Under the pieces are notes generated by a model. The model was given only the letters and a program-made list of their open reading frames with translations. It did no database searches and had not been told where the DNA came from. A stretch of DNA of 64,000 bases from Crocodylus rhombifer (lineage: Eukaryota; Chordata; Crocodylia; Crocodylidae): contig JAVSML010001078.1 in NCBI GenBank assembly GCA_038503035.1, forward strand, positions 131,972 to 195,971, given 5' to 3'. The translations under genes and the position numbers were made by a program. Of this stretch, positions 1-11,086 are shown in pieces (the first letter of the stretch is position 1; the number at the start of each line of letters is the position of its first letter).

Positions 1-300
1 CGTGGGATGAATCCCACCAGGTTTCCGTCAGCCCCACTAAGTCGTAGGCGTTTAGTGCAACCAGGAGTGCTAGTTCATCCTGCTTGTTCCCCATGCTCCT
101 AGCATTAGTATATAGGCACTTGAGCCCTACGACTGGTGCCTTTGCTGCCCCCCTGCTCCACCAACACCTTGGCCACCACTGAAAGGTGGGGATACTTTAA
201 TTGGTACCAGACCTCTCTATCATCCAACCACTTGAAGAGCTGAAACACTGAAGATCGGCACACAATGATCCCAACCTGCTTCTGGCTGCCCAACTACTCT
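1..300 (-). mobile_element. CR1 LINE fragment, N-terminal endonuclease region, cut by window edge
   Basis: Read on the minus strand from about 130 down to 1, one frame gives CLYTNARSMGNKQDELALL followed by a stretch ending LVGLTETWWD. These are the first conserved blocks of the CR1 APE-type endonuclease (the NARS block and the ETWWD block whose E is catalytic). The frame is open to the left edge, so the rest of this copy lies outside the window. Bases 130-300 lie upstream in element orientation and are only tentatively included; a different frame is open there (62 codons) but I do not recognise it. Confidence 0.72.
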
Positions 301-1180
301 GGTTCTGCCAATCATAATATACCCATTGTTGCCCTATTTCTAACCAAGGCTCAAACTAGGAGAAACACCCCAGAAACATGCCCAAACCTTGGGTAGAACC
401 AATTCCCAAGATCATTAGATGCTTTGAATGTTGGGAGTTGAATACCTGAAGTGCTTTTTAGCTCATCAAGGGAGCTGATGTCAACACATCCAACATGAGG
501 GTGATCATTGATGGCTAGATTTCATAGTCAACCAGCCTCTTTTGGGAGCCAGAATCCCTGATCTTGATTGTTGTACATCCTTAGGAACATCAGTGCCCCG
601 TCTTTCCCTTTATCGTGGGTCAAACAATTCCAATACACGGCGTTTCACAAATTTGGAGATTAAAAGAATGATAGAAATGGAGGAATGGACCCTTTCTGCC
701 AAGGAATGGAGGAAGAATTTCAGTGCTCACGCTCCTTACCTACAAGAAAATTTGTCCAGCTCACTTAATGAACCCTCTCCCACAACACTGTTGTAGGACA
801 CAGCCTGCTGATATTGGAAGCCCTAAAAACTTCAATGTCCCACGTCAGACACACTTTCGCATACTGGATGCTGCTGATTACTTTGGTCTTCCATCATACC
901 TCAGACCCATAAACTCCCACATTTCCTTCCAGGGTCAGTGTGTTACTAGTAAAGGGGTCCCCAAACTGAATGCAATGCTCTCTACTACCCAGAGCACAGA
1001 TGGAAGTTGTGGTATGTTGGGAAAAGGAGGGCACTTGAGGAACATTGTCTCCTTCTTCTCTCCCAGCTCATTGAGATTTTGGGGATAACAGCTGTTTGCA
1101 CATATGGTTGGGAGCACTGGCTTCTCTTGTGGATGGGTCAAAGAGCCCTTTGTTATCATCTGGTCAGATTGGTACCTACT
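301..1180. other. No gene recognised
   Basis: Ordinary-looking mixed sequence. The longest frame is 121 codons (723-1088, plus) with no family motif and no splice or codon pattern that argues for an exon. Confidence 0.5.
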
Positions 1181-1450
1181 GGGCATGTCTACACGAGATG
1201 CCCACTGAGCAGTTGTTACTGTCATTTAATACCTGTACAACCAGCTACTAAATGACTGTGCAGTAACTGGTGTTACTGTGCAGTAGCATCCCAGCATGGC
1301 TGCCCAGTGATACGTACTGTGTAGTAGCTCATTACTATTGTGCAGTAGCTCATTACTACTGAGCGGCAGCATCACATCATGGTTCGTGCCCGGCAACTCT
1401 GCTGCACAGTAGTAATGGGCTACTGCGCCGTGTCTTGTGTAGACATGGTC
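1181..1450. mobile_element. MITE-like element, short subtype (270 bp)
   Basis: Begins GGGCATGTCTACAC and ends GTGTAGACATGGTC, an imperfect terminal inverted repeat. The interior is rich in the motif CTGTGCAGTA and its inverse, as in the other copies at 19,160, 41,689, 61,439 and 63,410. The three bases ACT lie on both sides and could be a target duplication, but the other copies do not confirm a 3 bp duplication. There is no coding capacity, so it would need a transposase from elsewhere. The superfamily is not established. Confidence 0.65.
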
Positions 1451-1614
1451 ACTGTGGCATTTTTTGCCTTCCTCTATTATGAGAGGCATGGCCCTCTACC
1501 TGAGATCTCTTGGCCGTGTATTAAAAAACTTTTATAGAAGCGGGACATTGGCCACCATGGTTCCCCTGCTTTTCCTGTGGCTGGTTCGGGCGCTGTGTCT
1601 GGGTTGATGGTAGT

Positions 1615-1738
1615 TTTACAAAGACTTTACATAATGGATTGTATAGGATGATTTGGATAGGGATGGTCCTGCCTCAGGTAGGGGGTTGGACTAGATGACC
1701 TCTGAAGGTCCCTTCCAGCCTGACTTCTCTATGGTTTT
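1615..1738 (+). mobile_element. CR1 LINE 3' end
   Basis: The 3' terminal CR1 signature is present: GGTCCTGCCTCAGGTAGGGG, then GGTTGGACTAGATGACC, then GGTCCCTTCCAGCC and an end in TTCTCTATGG. The copy is 5' truncated and belongs to the subfamily with ATGATTTGGATAGGGATGG upstream of the end, as at 41,588 and (reverse) 62,410. Confidence 0.85.
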
Positions 1739-2751
1739 CTAATGCTATCATCTTGTGCATATGAAAAGCATTTGGGCTGGACTGGTATCTCCCTAACAGA
1801 TCACAAGGCCTGACTTTCCCAAGCATGTGACCTAACTGCAAGCTAACTTGTGAGGGTAGGCTAAAAGTTACCTGGGGAGGTGGGGCTATGCAAATCAGAT
1901 TATGCCCAGTTGTATCTGGAAGTGCGAGCGGACTCAGTTTGACCTGTTGGGACTTCATTCCTGACAAACCTGACTTTTGAAGGTTTTGCTCAATATTATG
2001 CAATGCAACAAGCTCTTGCAGAACTAGTTTAAACACTGGACAAACTCCCAGAGCCCTTGTTTTTTTCCCACCCTAAGAGCAGGGGGCGTTTAGTCTTACT
2101 GTTAATTAATGCACTAGTACCCAAATTATTCCAGGTACCATCCATACACACAATAAAACACAACCTCTGCCTTGAAGAACTTGACTTCAGAACCACTTTA
2201 CAGTAATGACACCTACTGATCGTCCCAGTGGGCAGGCAATGAATTGATCTGTCCTGTGATGACACTACATTTCATACTTCCTTTTTGTGAATGAACGAGG
2301 TCAACTTGCTCTGGTTGTCCCGATCGTAGAAAATGGCACTTCATTTTGATATACGTATAAAGAATTGTGATGTCGTTCTCAAATACAGTTTTTCAAATAA
2401 AGAAGGCATGGGTAAACTAATGTACAAAGCAGTATAGTTAGCCAGAAAAGTCATATAAACTGGTGTTAATATTGGGATGTATCAACATTGACATTAGAAT
2501 AAATGCAAAGTTTATCTTTTCTACGTCGCCCTGTGCAAAGACACACAAAGCATGATTTGCAGATGTTTAGATGGTGTTCACTGATGTATATATTAGACAT
2601 TTAGAAAGCATGTGGAAATCATTAGCTCACATATACAGCTCAATTATAGAAACTTCATACTATGATATTTGTTGCTTAACATTTAAAAGCAAGGAGGGGT
2701 CTTTTTGCATTATTCTCTTTCCCTCTAACATCTGAGTTCAAATGACAGAAA
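1739..2751. other. No gene recognised, AT-rich
   Basis: From about 2,270 to 2,700 the sequence is clearly AT-rich, with frequent stops on both strands. No repeat family or conserved frame was recognised. Confidence 0.5.
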
Positions 2752-2925
2752 CATAGAAAGTGAGGGTTGGAGGGAGCTCAGGAGGTCACATCAAGTCCAA
2801 CCCCCTGCCCCAAGCAGGACCAGCCCCAACTACATCATCCCAACCAAGGCTTTGTCTAGCCAGGTTTTAAAAACCTCCAAGGATGGAGATTCCCCACCTC
2901 TCTTGCAATTGATTTTGATACTACC
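2752..2925 (-). mobile_element. CR1 LINE 3' end
   Basis: Reverse-oriented CR1 terminus: CATAGAAAGTGAGGGTTGG, then the complement of the GGTTGGACT block (AGTCCAACCCCCTGCC), then CAAGGCTTTGTCTAGCC. Homology fades after the CCACCTCTCTTG stretch. Confidence 0.85.
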
Positions 2926-3221
2926 TGAGCCTCTTTTCCCATTAAGAGCAGATTTTTTGTCACTTCTTTGCTAATTTAGGAAAACAATTATGCTGGCCTT
3001 GGATTTCTAGGGAAGCATTTCCCAAGGTGACAGCTCCAGGCATTCACTACTTGCAAGTCACTGTTCATTTTAGGAGGTTTGCTAAATTAACTGCTCCTGT
3101 GAACTGCAAGTGCTTGGCCGTGTTTATCCAAAAACTCAACCATGCCATTGGGTTTTCTGATTCAGGGCTCCATGCTTGTGGAGTTCAGGGTATTATGTGC
3201 GCATGTATGAATAGCCCTGAG

Positions 3222-3690
3222 TTTCATAGACTTCATAGAAAATGAGGGTTGGGAGGGACCTCAGGAGGTCACATCTAGTCCAACCCCCTGCTCCAAGCAG
3301 CCCCAACTACATCATCCCAGCCAAGGCTTGGTCTAGCTGGGTCTTAAACACCACCAGGAATGGAGACTCCACCACCTTCATGGGTAACCTGATCCAGTGC
3401 TTCACTACCTTCCTAGTGAGAAAGTTTTTCCCAATATCCAACCTCAACTTGCCTTGCTGCAGCTGGGCCCATTGCTCCTTTTGTCATCTGCCCCCACCGA
3501 GATCAGTCCAGCTCCATCCTCTTTTCAGCCCCCCTGCAGGGAGCTGAAGGCTGCTATCAAATCCCCACTTGGTCTTCTCTTCTGCAGACTAAATCAGCTC
3601 ATTTCCGTCAGCCTCTCCTCACATGTCATGTGCCCCAGGCCCTGAACCATTTTCACTGCCATCTGCTAGACTCTCTCCAATCTGTCTCTG
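3222..3690 (-). mobile_element. CR1 LINE 3' region
   Basis: Same subfamily as 2,752 but longer. On the minus strand it runs from the region just after the RT (complement of GACTCTCTCCAATCTGTC) through the block for SNGLKLQQGKLRLDI to the 3' terminus. Several small deletions break the frame. Confidence 0.85.
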
Positions 3691-4291
3691 GTGAGTTGTT
3701 AGAAGACAACCGATTTAAAGGGATTAAGTGTCCATCCTGGTATAATTTGAAATTATTTTTTTTCCACTGCCTTTGCATCATGCTTCTATTTTTTTTTCCA
3801 GAACAATTCGCCTTTCTTGGCCTTGATCATTATGAATTGCTAGGAACTGAAATACTGAGCCAGCATACTTGCTACTTTATCTGTGCTGCTTTATGAGTCT
3901 TCAGGTGCCAGGGTATATAGATCAAAAGGTTCTTATCTTCCACTTCACAATTATTTATATACATGTAAAGCCAGGAGTCTTGTGGATACCAATTCATTTT
4001 CCATTAAATATGAAGGGATTTTTTTAAAAACATTTTTTTATACAAGCCATCTTCTGTTCTCCCTTTAAGCAGGGGTAGAGGCCTCTATACGCAGCATGAA
4101 TTGTGTGAATCGAGTAGTGCTGTTATAATTAAGCATATTGATTGCTGAGTCCAATCCTAAATTCCATATAGAGGCCAAATCCCTGTTGCCTGGAGCAGGA
4201 GGTCTGCCTTAATAAGAAGCTCCAAGATTTGGCTTGTCTATAACAGCTTATCTATAAAACCTTTCATCCCCAAGTGCTGGAGAAGCTGTTT
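3691..4291. other. No gene recognised, T-rich
   Basis: Several T-runs (3,757-3,764, 3,791-3,798, 4,019-4,039) and short frames only. Confidence 0.45.
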
Positions 4292-4380
4292 ACCGTATTT
4301 TCTCAAATATGACGTGCACGTTTCCTCCCAGCTGCTGGAAATTGGGGGGCGTATTTTAAATGAGGTAATGCAGGGAGCAG
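4292..4380. repeat. Short DNA-repeat fragment with TACCGTATTTTCTC end
   Basis: TACCGTATTTTCTCAAATATG, followed about 35 bases later by ATTGGGGGGCGTATTTTAAATG, resembles one arm-loop-arm of a sauropsid repeat whose ends pair through CGTATTTT-like blocks. I recognise the pattern but not a secure family name. Confidence 0.4.
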
Positions 4381-5983
4381 AGGGCCTGATCCTGCAGGAG
4401 TCACCAGGTTTTACTACATTCTTCAGCTAAGTGGTAAATAATGCAGCCATAGGTGTTTGCTTCTTCCCCACTCCCTGCCCCTTCCAAAAAACCCCAAAAA
4501 ACAACTTATTTTCAAGGAAAGTAACACCCTTTTTCCCCCCCGCTTCTTTTGGCCTTCCAAAAACAAGGTGTCGTCATCTTCTGGGCCGTATGGTATGTGA
4601 GAATATATGGTGTATGCAGATATCCTTTTAGCCAGAGATGAAATGCTTTCATATCTAGGACAGGGCAAAGTAGCTGTTCAAGAGCCCGGAGCAACTCTTC
4701 ACGGTAGGAGAGGAAAGGAAAGGAAGATCACCACCTCCAGCTGAAAGATTAGAAAGGGATGCATGGAGTTACCCAGCTGGAACAAGACCTAGACACTAGG
4801 GTTAGCGATGCTGGAGCTTGGCACTAAGGACGAATGGGTCCATGTTTGCAAAACCCATCAGAGAAGCTTGCGATATTCCATCAAACCAGAGAAACCGATG
4901 GTGTGGCTTTGGGAACTAAGCAATTGCTGAGCAGGCAGTCATTTGGAGCAGACCATCCTGATGTGCCACCTACCAGCCAGTAAGAATATGGACTACTGGC
5001 TGAAGGGAGCGGGTTGAATAGACTCATTGCTGTTATGCGCCGCAGGATACATATGCAAGCCTGCACTTCTGGCACCTGCATCTGAGGATGGGCTGGAAGT
5101 TTGGACAATAGGGGCTGTGCAAACTGTTTCCATTCAGGCTCCAGGCTCTGCTGGAAACGGATCCTCTTGCTCTTCCTCCAAGAACAATAGGAAATGAGAT
5201 TGTTGGTTTAGATGAGGGCCCCCACGTGTCCCCGATGGAGCTGTTAGATGGGTTTGAAGGGGAGGCCTGCAGAAGAGCGATGTGACACAACTGGGTCAAT
5301 GAAGCTTTCTGCTTAGACCATAAGGGAATAAAGGTCTTTGGGGCTCTGATTGGCCGACTGACCCTTTCCTATGTCATCTAATTGCCCATGAAATTGCAGC
5401 CCATACGGTTAACACATTAAATGGGATAACATTACACTCTTTAATCCACATCTGAGACAAAGCAGAGATCAGCAGTAATCCCCCTTCTTGAAAAGAATTA
5501 AAACTAAATATTATGACAGATTAAAGGTTCTTCAGGCTTTCAACACTGGGGGGAGAGGGGATGGGAGCGTGCACCTGTGATGGAGTTTTCCCTTTCCTTT
5601 GCTCCTGTGGCATCACTCAGCATGGCTTATTTTTGTATTGCGTCTCACATAGAGTCATACGCCCTAACCTTAAAGGACTTGACTCTGCTGTTACTCAATA
5701 TTTCCACTAGCAAAGCAGGTGCAAATGTAACTGAATTAGGAGCTAGAAACTGTACGAAAAGAACTTAGAAGACCCTCGGGATCAGAGCCATAGATACTAG
5801 AGCTACAAGAGGACTCTTAGACCATATGCTTCCCATCCCAAGACCAATGCAAACTTGGTCTCTCCTATCCTTCTTCCAGTGCTTTGTCCATTGAGTCTGC
5901 AACCAGTAGTGAACTGAAGTAAGACTCATTGTAAGTCGGCCTATTCATTTGTTACACCTAGATAAAAATCCCTAGAGTGCCCC
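4381..5983. other. No gene recognised
   Basis: Contains a purine run near 4,707-4,730 (repeats of GGAAAGGAAAGG). Frames of at most 88 codons (5,033-5,299, minus) have no motif. Confidence 0.45.
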
Positions 5984-6083
5984 CCTCATAGATTTCATAG
6001 ATTTCATAGACATCAGGGCTGGAAGGGACCTCGGGAGATCATCGAGTCCAGCCCCCTGCCCAAGGGCAGGAAGTCAGCTGGGG

Positions 6084-7223
6084 TCATAGGATCCCAGCAA
6101 GATAAGCATCCAATTTGCTCTTGAAGGTATTCAATGTAGGTGCTTGAACCACCTCCGCTGGCAGGCTGCTCCAGACCTTGGGGGCTCGGACAGGAAAGAA
6201 ATTCTTCCTCATGTCCAGCCTGAAACGGTCTTGCAGGAGTTTGTGACCGTTCGAACTCGTCATCCCTCGGGGCGCTCTGGTGAACAGACGTTCCCCCAGA
6301 TCCTGGTGGTCACCCCTGATAAACTTATAGGTGGCCATCAGATCACCCCTGCGCCTGCGCTTTTCCAGGCTAAAGAGTCCCATGGCTCTCAGCCTGTCAT
6401 CGTAAGATCTGTTTTCCTGACCTCTGATCATGCGCGTGGCTCTCCTCTGGACTCTCTCAAGCTTCTCCACATCCTTTTTGAATTGTGGAGCCCAAAACTG
6501 GACGCAGTACTCCAGCTGCGGCCTCACCAAGGCCGAGTACAAGGGGAGAATGACGTCCCGGGATTTGCTCGAGAAGCATCTATGGATGCAAGCCAGGGTT
6601 TTGGTCGCTTTCCTAGCCGCAGCATCGCATTGCAGGCTCATGCTCATCTTGTGGTCAGTGATGACCCCCAAGTCTCTTTCTTCTGTAGTGCTATCCAACG
6701 TAGCACTGCTGAGCCTATAAGGGTGCTGCAGGTTTTTCCTCCCAAGGTGAAGAACCTTGCATTTTTTGGTGTTAAACACCATCAGGTTCTCGTCTGCCCA
6801 TTTGCTGAGCTTGTCCAGGTCAGCCTGGATCACCCGCCTGTCTTCTGGCGTGGATGCTTTGCCCCAAAGTTTGGTGTCATCGGCGAACTTGGCCAGTCCA
6901 CTCCTGACTCCAATGTCCACATCATTAATGAAGATGTTGAACAGGATGGGTCCCAGGACAGAGCCTTGAGGGACCCCACTGGTCACAGGGCACCACGATG
7001 AGTGACTGCCATCAATCACAACCCTCTGGGTCCGACCACGGAGCCAATTTCCCAGCCAGCGGATCATGGTGGAGCCAAAGCCACAACTGGGCAGTTTGGC
7101 CAAGAGGTGATCATGGGATACCAGATCAAAGGCTTTTTTGAAGTCAAGATATATGACATCAATCTCTTCTCCCTCGTGCAGGTGATAGGTCACCTGGTCA
7201 TAGAAGGAAATGAGATTGGTCAA
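6084..7223 (-). pseudogene. CR1 copy A reverse transcriptase, C-terminal part (379 codons open)
   Basis: Reverse transcriptase of a CR1-clade LINE, which copies element RNA at a nicked target. Visible blocks: IYLDFKKAFD (residues 24-33, first catalytic Asp), [11 protein letters not shown] (82-92), then KFADDTKLWG with the FADD active site at 113-116, so the catalytic residues are present. After it come the HLGRKNL block (thumb) and the post-RT block ending in LERVQRRATRMIRGQENRS. The first Met is internal to the protein; the true upstream part is in another frame (7,231-8,451). A one-base gain near 7,258-7,264 separates the two frames. The copy is disabled by this and by its 5' truncation. 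Confidence 0.92.
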
Positions 7224-7230
7224 ACAAGAC

Positions 7231-8451
7231 CTACCCGCAACAAACCCGTGCTGGCTGTCCCTCCCTTAGGATGTTAGCCTGGGCCAGTCCCTCAAGGATG
7301 GCCTCCTTAATAAACTTTTCTAAGATCTTCCCCAGGATAGAAGTCAGGCTAATGGGCCTGTAGTTAGCCGGATCCACTCTCCTCCCTTTCTTGAAGATCG
7401 GCACCACATTGGCCTTCTTCCAGTCTTCGGGCACTACACCAGAGCGCCAGGAGCTCTCGAAGACCCGTGCCAGGGGCTGGGCTATGATGCTCGCCAGCTC
7501 CGTGAGTGCCCTGGGGTGCAGGTTGTCAGGGCCGGCTGACTTGAAGGTATCCAGCTTCTCAAGGTGTTCCTTCACGAGGTCAGCATTTATGGAGGGTAGG
7601 GGATCCCCCTCACCCAGATCTCCCTGTCCCATAGCAGGCATGGGCGTCCCGTGTGACTGATGAAAGACTGACGCAAAGTACCTATTTAATAGGTTGGCTT
7701 TTTCCTGGGCATCAGTTGTCAGTTGCCCCATCTGGTTTAGCAGGGGTCCAACGTTGCCCTTGCTTTTCCTCTGGCTCCCCACATATCTGAAAAAGGACTT
7801 TTTGTTGTCCTTGATGCTCGAAGCTAGTTGGAGCTCAGTTGCAGCCTTGGCTTTCCTGGTTTGCTCCCTGCAGGACCGGACCAGCGCGGAGTAATCCTCC
7901 TTGGAGGTGAATCCCATCCTCCATCCTTTGTAGGCTTTCCTTTTTAGCCGCAGGAGGTCCGCTAGGTCTCTGGAGATCCAGGAGGGCTGCTGTGCCTTCT
8001 TGCTGCCTTTCCTCCGTGTTGGGATAGATTTAGCTTGTGCACTGAGGATCCCTTCCTTGAGAAGCAACCACTCTTCCTGAACTCCCATCTCCCTGGGTTC
8101 ATGGTCCCTGAGGGCCTGATCGACTAGCCTCTTGATCTTGTCAAAGTCGGCTTTCCTGAAGTCAAGGACTTCCATGTTGCTGACTGACTTGCCAGCTTTA
8201 CGGCGGATGGTGAAGGTGATCAGCTCGTGGTCGCTGTCACCCAGCTTCCCATCGATCACTAGGTCGCCGATTAGGTTGTCCCCCATAGCCAGTACCAGGT
8301 CGAGCAGCGCTTTGCCTCTCGTCGGCCCATAGACTCCTTGAGTCAGGTAGAGGTCTTCCACGCACAAGAGAAAGCTTTGTGCCCGCTCGGATTTAGCTGA
8401 GTGATCCTCCCACGAGATGTCCGGGTAAGTGAAGTCACCCATGACAACCAA
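7231..8451 (-). pseudogene. CR1 copy A endonuclease C-terminus, linker and RT N-terminus (406 codons)
   Basis: The N-terminal part carries the end of the APE-like endonuclease: GDFTYPDISW (residues 5-14) and SDHELITF (73-80), where Asp and His of the SDH box are catalytic in the family. The linker has KDNKKSFFRYVGSQRKSKG, and the RT N-terminus has AGPDNLHPRAL, KKANVVPIFKKGRR and NYRPISLTSILGKILEK. The frame is lost where the next block, HGFVAGRSCLTNLISFYDQ, continues in the frame of 6,084-7,223. The ATG at 8,451 is not a real start; endonuclease residues upstream are missing. Confidence 0.9.
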
Positions 8452-8485
8452 GGTCCTGGAGCAAGCGGCCTCAGTCAGTTCCCAG

Positions 8486-9160
8486 TCGGGAAGGTTAATT
8501 AGAAACAGATCCTGCCAGCGGCTTTGCAGCCGTTTTGCTCAGAGTTGATTCCACTCAACTTGTGAATGAGGATGCAGCTCCCTGGATGGGGGATGGGAAG
8601 TAAAGGAGGCCTACTAAAAAGGCCATCAGTACCAGAGTCGCACCCAGAAATGGGTCATCACTGAGGCAGTGGCAAACTCTGTGATAAGGCAGTATGAAGG
8701 CTCACCGGTCCCTCTGGATCTCCAGCCTGACTAGTCAAACAATATTCATCACAGTGAAATGGTCACATAAAAGGCCATCATGGTCCCTGGGGAACATACA
8801 CAATTATGCATCTATGTATGTTCTTTTTAATTATTAGGTGCTTTCCTGGATGGGATTGGTATCAGAGAGGTGTCTATGGCTACCGGCAGAGGGGTTATCT
8901 CCCTTGTACGAGCAGAGAGGTGTGTGTTCAGGAGACAAAGCCTGGTGCTCTTGCATCAGGTGACGACACACCGGGCCTCCAGAGATCAGGAATCAACTCA
9001 CTCTGTCATCTGGAGTAAGCCAATCAGGACATGGTGGTGTTCAAGGGTGTTGAGGTCTCCGGACTCAAACTGAAGTCAGTGGTTGTGGTAAATACTGATT
9101 CTTTTTCTAGCTCTCAACCCTTTCGTTCCTCATAGCCTCACCCACTTTGTCAGCAAAATA
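8486..9160. other. No gene recognised
   Basis: Starts abruptly at the CR1 copy A truncation point. Two overlapping short frames at 8,806-9,073 share no recognised domain. Confidence 0.45.
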
Positions 9161-9164
9161 CCTC

Positions 9165-9240
9165 TGAGGGGAAGGGATTCTCTCTTAACAGTATCTGTAC
9201 AGCACCTTGCACAAAAGGGCCTAATCTCAGTTAGGATCTT
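9165..9240 (+). repeat. MIR-like SINE tail fragment
   Basis: CTGTACAGCACCTTGCACAA followed by GGGCCTAATCTCAGTTAGG matches the tail module of MIR-like CORE-SINEs; the same module is at 20,960-21,010. Confidence 0.5.
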
Positions 9241-9251
9241 GAAGCGTTTCT

Positions 9252-9635
9252 GGGCTTGCCTACACGTGACACTTTAATGTTCATTAGCCTAAGTTAATGT
9301 GCATTAAGGGCACAGGTCTACAGGTGCATACCCTCAATGTGCATTTAAAAGGTGAATTTAAACTCTTTACACCTAAATTTGATACCTGCAAATGCAGGTA
9401 TCAAATTTAGGCACATATAATTAAAGCACATTAATGCACATGTAGACGCATTAAAGTTCATTAACACTGTCCATGTGGACTGACTTTGAACTAACTTTAG
9501 TCTCAAGTCAGTCCACACACAGCGTTAATGTGCTTAACGCTGGCATGTGTAAACACCAGCCTAAGCCCACTTAATGCACATTCAGCTAATGCACATTCAA
9601 TTTAGGCAAGCTTAAATAAGTGTGTAGACACACAC
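9252..9635. mobile_element. MITE-like element, long subtype with nested hairpins
   Basis: Ends resemble GGGC(A/T)TG(T/C)CTACACG. The interior holds a 40 bp palindrome at 9,372-9,411: arm CCTAAATTTGATACCTGCA, two-base loop AA, then the exact inverse. A second foldback at about 9,478-9,515 pairs GGACTGACTT with AAGTCAGTCC. Sequence is shared over nearly its full length with 37,461-37,843. No reading frame is present. Confidence 0.72.
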
Positions 9636-10599
9636 TCTGTCATGCAAATAATTAAGAGCAGCAGCAAAGGCAGGACAGCCAGCTGGACTACTAACATATA
9701 CAAACAGCCCCAATTAAAGGCTGAACAGGGAGGGGGAAAACAGAGAGAGGAGAAAGAACAAGGGAAAGATAAGCTTCGAATGCAAGGGTCATTTATTGAT
9801 AGTTGGCACTATAACCTTGATTTGCAGAGCCCTGAGGGAGTTTATGGCCCTGATGGAGTGGGGAAAGATCTGTAGACCAAATATAGAAGACACTTTGACC
9901 TAGAGGTTCCTGAGAGACCTGCTCTGGGAAGGAAGGCTTGGGCAGTGCACTCAGTGACATGGGAGTCTTGCTTTCAGGCTGCAGTAGCTATGGTGGAACC
10001 ATTATGGACAGAGAAGAGTCAATGGCAGCAGTGACTATTACTCCCAGACCTACCTGTATCCAGGGGTCAAGACCTCTGTTACTTTAACAGGGGAAAACAA
10101 AGAGGTAGAGCTTCATTCTGCTGGGAACAGCCGAGCTAGGGCCAGCTACATCAAAGCCCTGGTACACCTTCATGTTAAAACTGGATAGAAACCAGCTACA
10201 CATTTTCAAGCACTAACTTTATAGCTGGTTGGCTCATTTTATACCAGAATAGTCATTTTTATTACATGATCCTTACGTTGCACTTGTGGCTCACCAAGAA
10301 TGGTACAATGATTAACCAGTGAATTGTGTGATAATTACTTTGCAGGTGTGGCTGGTCTACATTTATTATGTGCTTTACCAGTTCATTGCATGAAAAGAGG
10401 CAACGTGTAGCAGGGGCCTTAGAGTAAAGCAAGCAGGAGAAAAGCCAGATCTCTGTCTGGTGGTAGGTAAACAGGGCTGAGCTCCAGGAAGAGAAGAAGG
10501 GGTGCAGCTCAACTGAGCAGCTGGCTGCAGTTGAGGAGAACAGGTTGCTCACTGAGCAAAGCCATACCTAGGGCTGGTCAGGAGCACATGTCTAGAGTA
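9636..10599. other. No gene recognised
   Basis: A purine-rich tract at about 9,722-9,770 and mixed sequence. Pieces around 10,150-10,400 (CAGCTACAC, TGGCTGGTCTACAT) might be a very degraded DNA element, but I could not define its ends. Confidence 0.4.
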
Positions 10600-11086
10600 G
10601 GGTGACCACCATTTCATGTACACATCTGGGTGGGCATGTGTCCCCCATGCCCTCCCCTGGGGGGTGCACAACAGCAGGGAGCCATCCCCGGGATGAGCCA
10701 CCCATAACTCCGTCCCACTTCACCCCCATGCACTGCCCAGGCTAGGCTGTGCCCCAACCCCTGTCCCACTCCTTCCCTCACCATAGGGGGCCTCAATCTT
10801 CCCCATCCCCCCCATAGACTTACCTGCATGGAGCTGCTCTTCCTGCTGCCTGGCTGTATTCCCAACCACATGCATGTACACGGGCACACACATGCACCTG
10901 GCACCCCTGCATCCCGCTCCCTGCAGCCCCAACCAGCCCCTTGCAGGCTGCAATGCTGCCCACCTGCACGGGGAAACCCAGATCCCTGCACTGGGCAATG
11001 CTGTCCCAGATTCATGCAGCCTGGGATTGGGGCTTGATGTTCCCATTCCAGGACTGTCCCCCCCAGATAGGGATGGGTGGTCACCC
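10600..11086. mobile_element. DNA element with 11 bp terminal inverted repeats and TA flanks
   Basis: The left end GGGTGACCACC and the right end GGTGGTCACCC are exact inverse complements. Each is flanked outside by TA (10,598-10,599 and 11,087-11,088), as expected from TA target-site duplication by the Tc1/mariner superfamily. The interior is GC-rich with long accidental frames (170 codons minus at 10,614-11,126) but no transposase motif, so the element would be non-autonomous. Confidence 0.65.

Larger units (their letters stand above)
5984..8485 (-). mobile_element. CR1 LINE copy A, 5' truncated, 2.5 kb
   Basis: On the minus strand the order is: C-terminal endonuclease, linker, reverse transcriptase, post-RT region, short 3' UTR and a terminus of repeated TCTATGAAA units (5,984-6,012). 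Homology with copy B at 49,187-51,967 is continuous; in one 60-base sample (6,181-6,240 against 49,382-49,441) I count 56 identities. The 5' end stops inside the endonuclease at about 8,485, where similarity to copy B ends. It is in the same orientation as B. Confidence 0.93.

Noticed and set aside
5984..8485. Copy A as an endogenous retrovirus
   Set aside because: No LTRs, protease, integrase or envelope; the RT carries CR1-clade blocks and the 3' end is a CR1 terminus.
9372..9411. 40 bp palindrome as a CRISPR repeat, operator or rho-independent terminator
   Set aside because: Vertebrate context, single palindrome within a MITE-like copy, and the same module occurs eroded in other family members.
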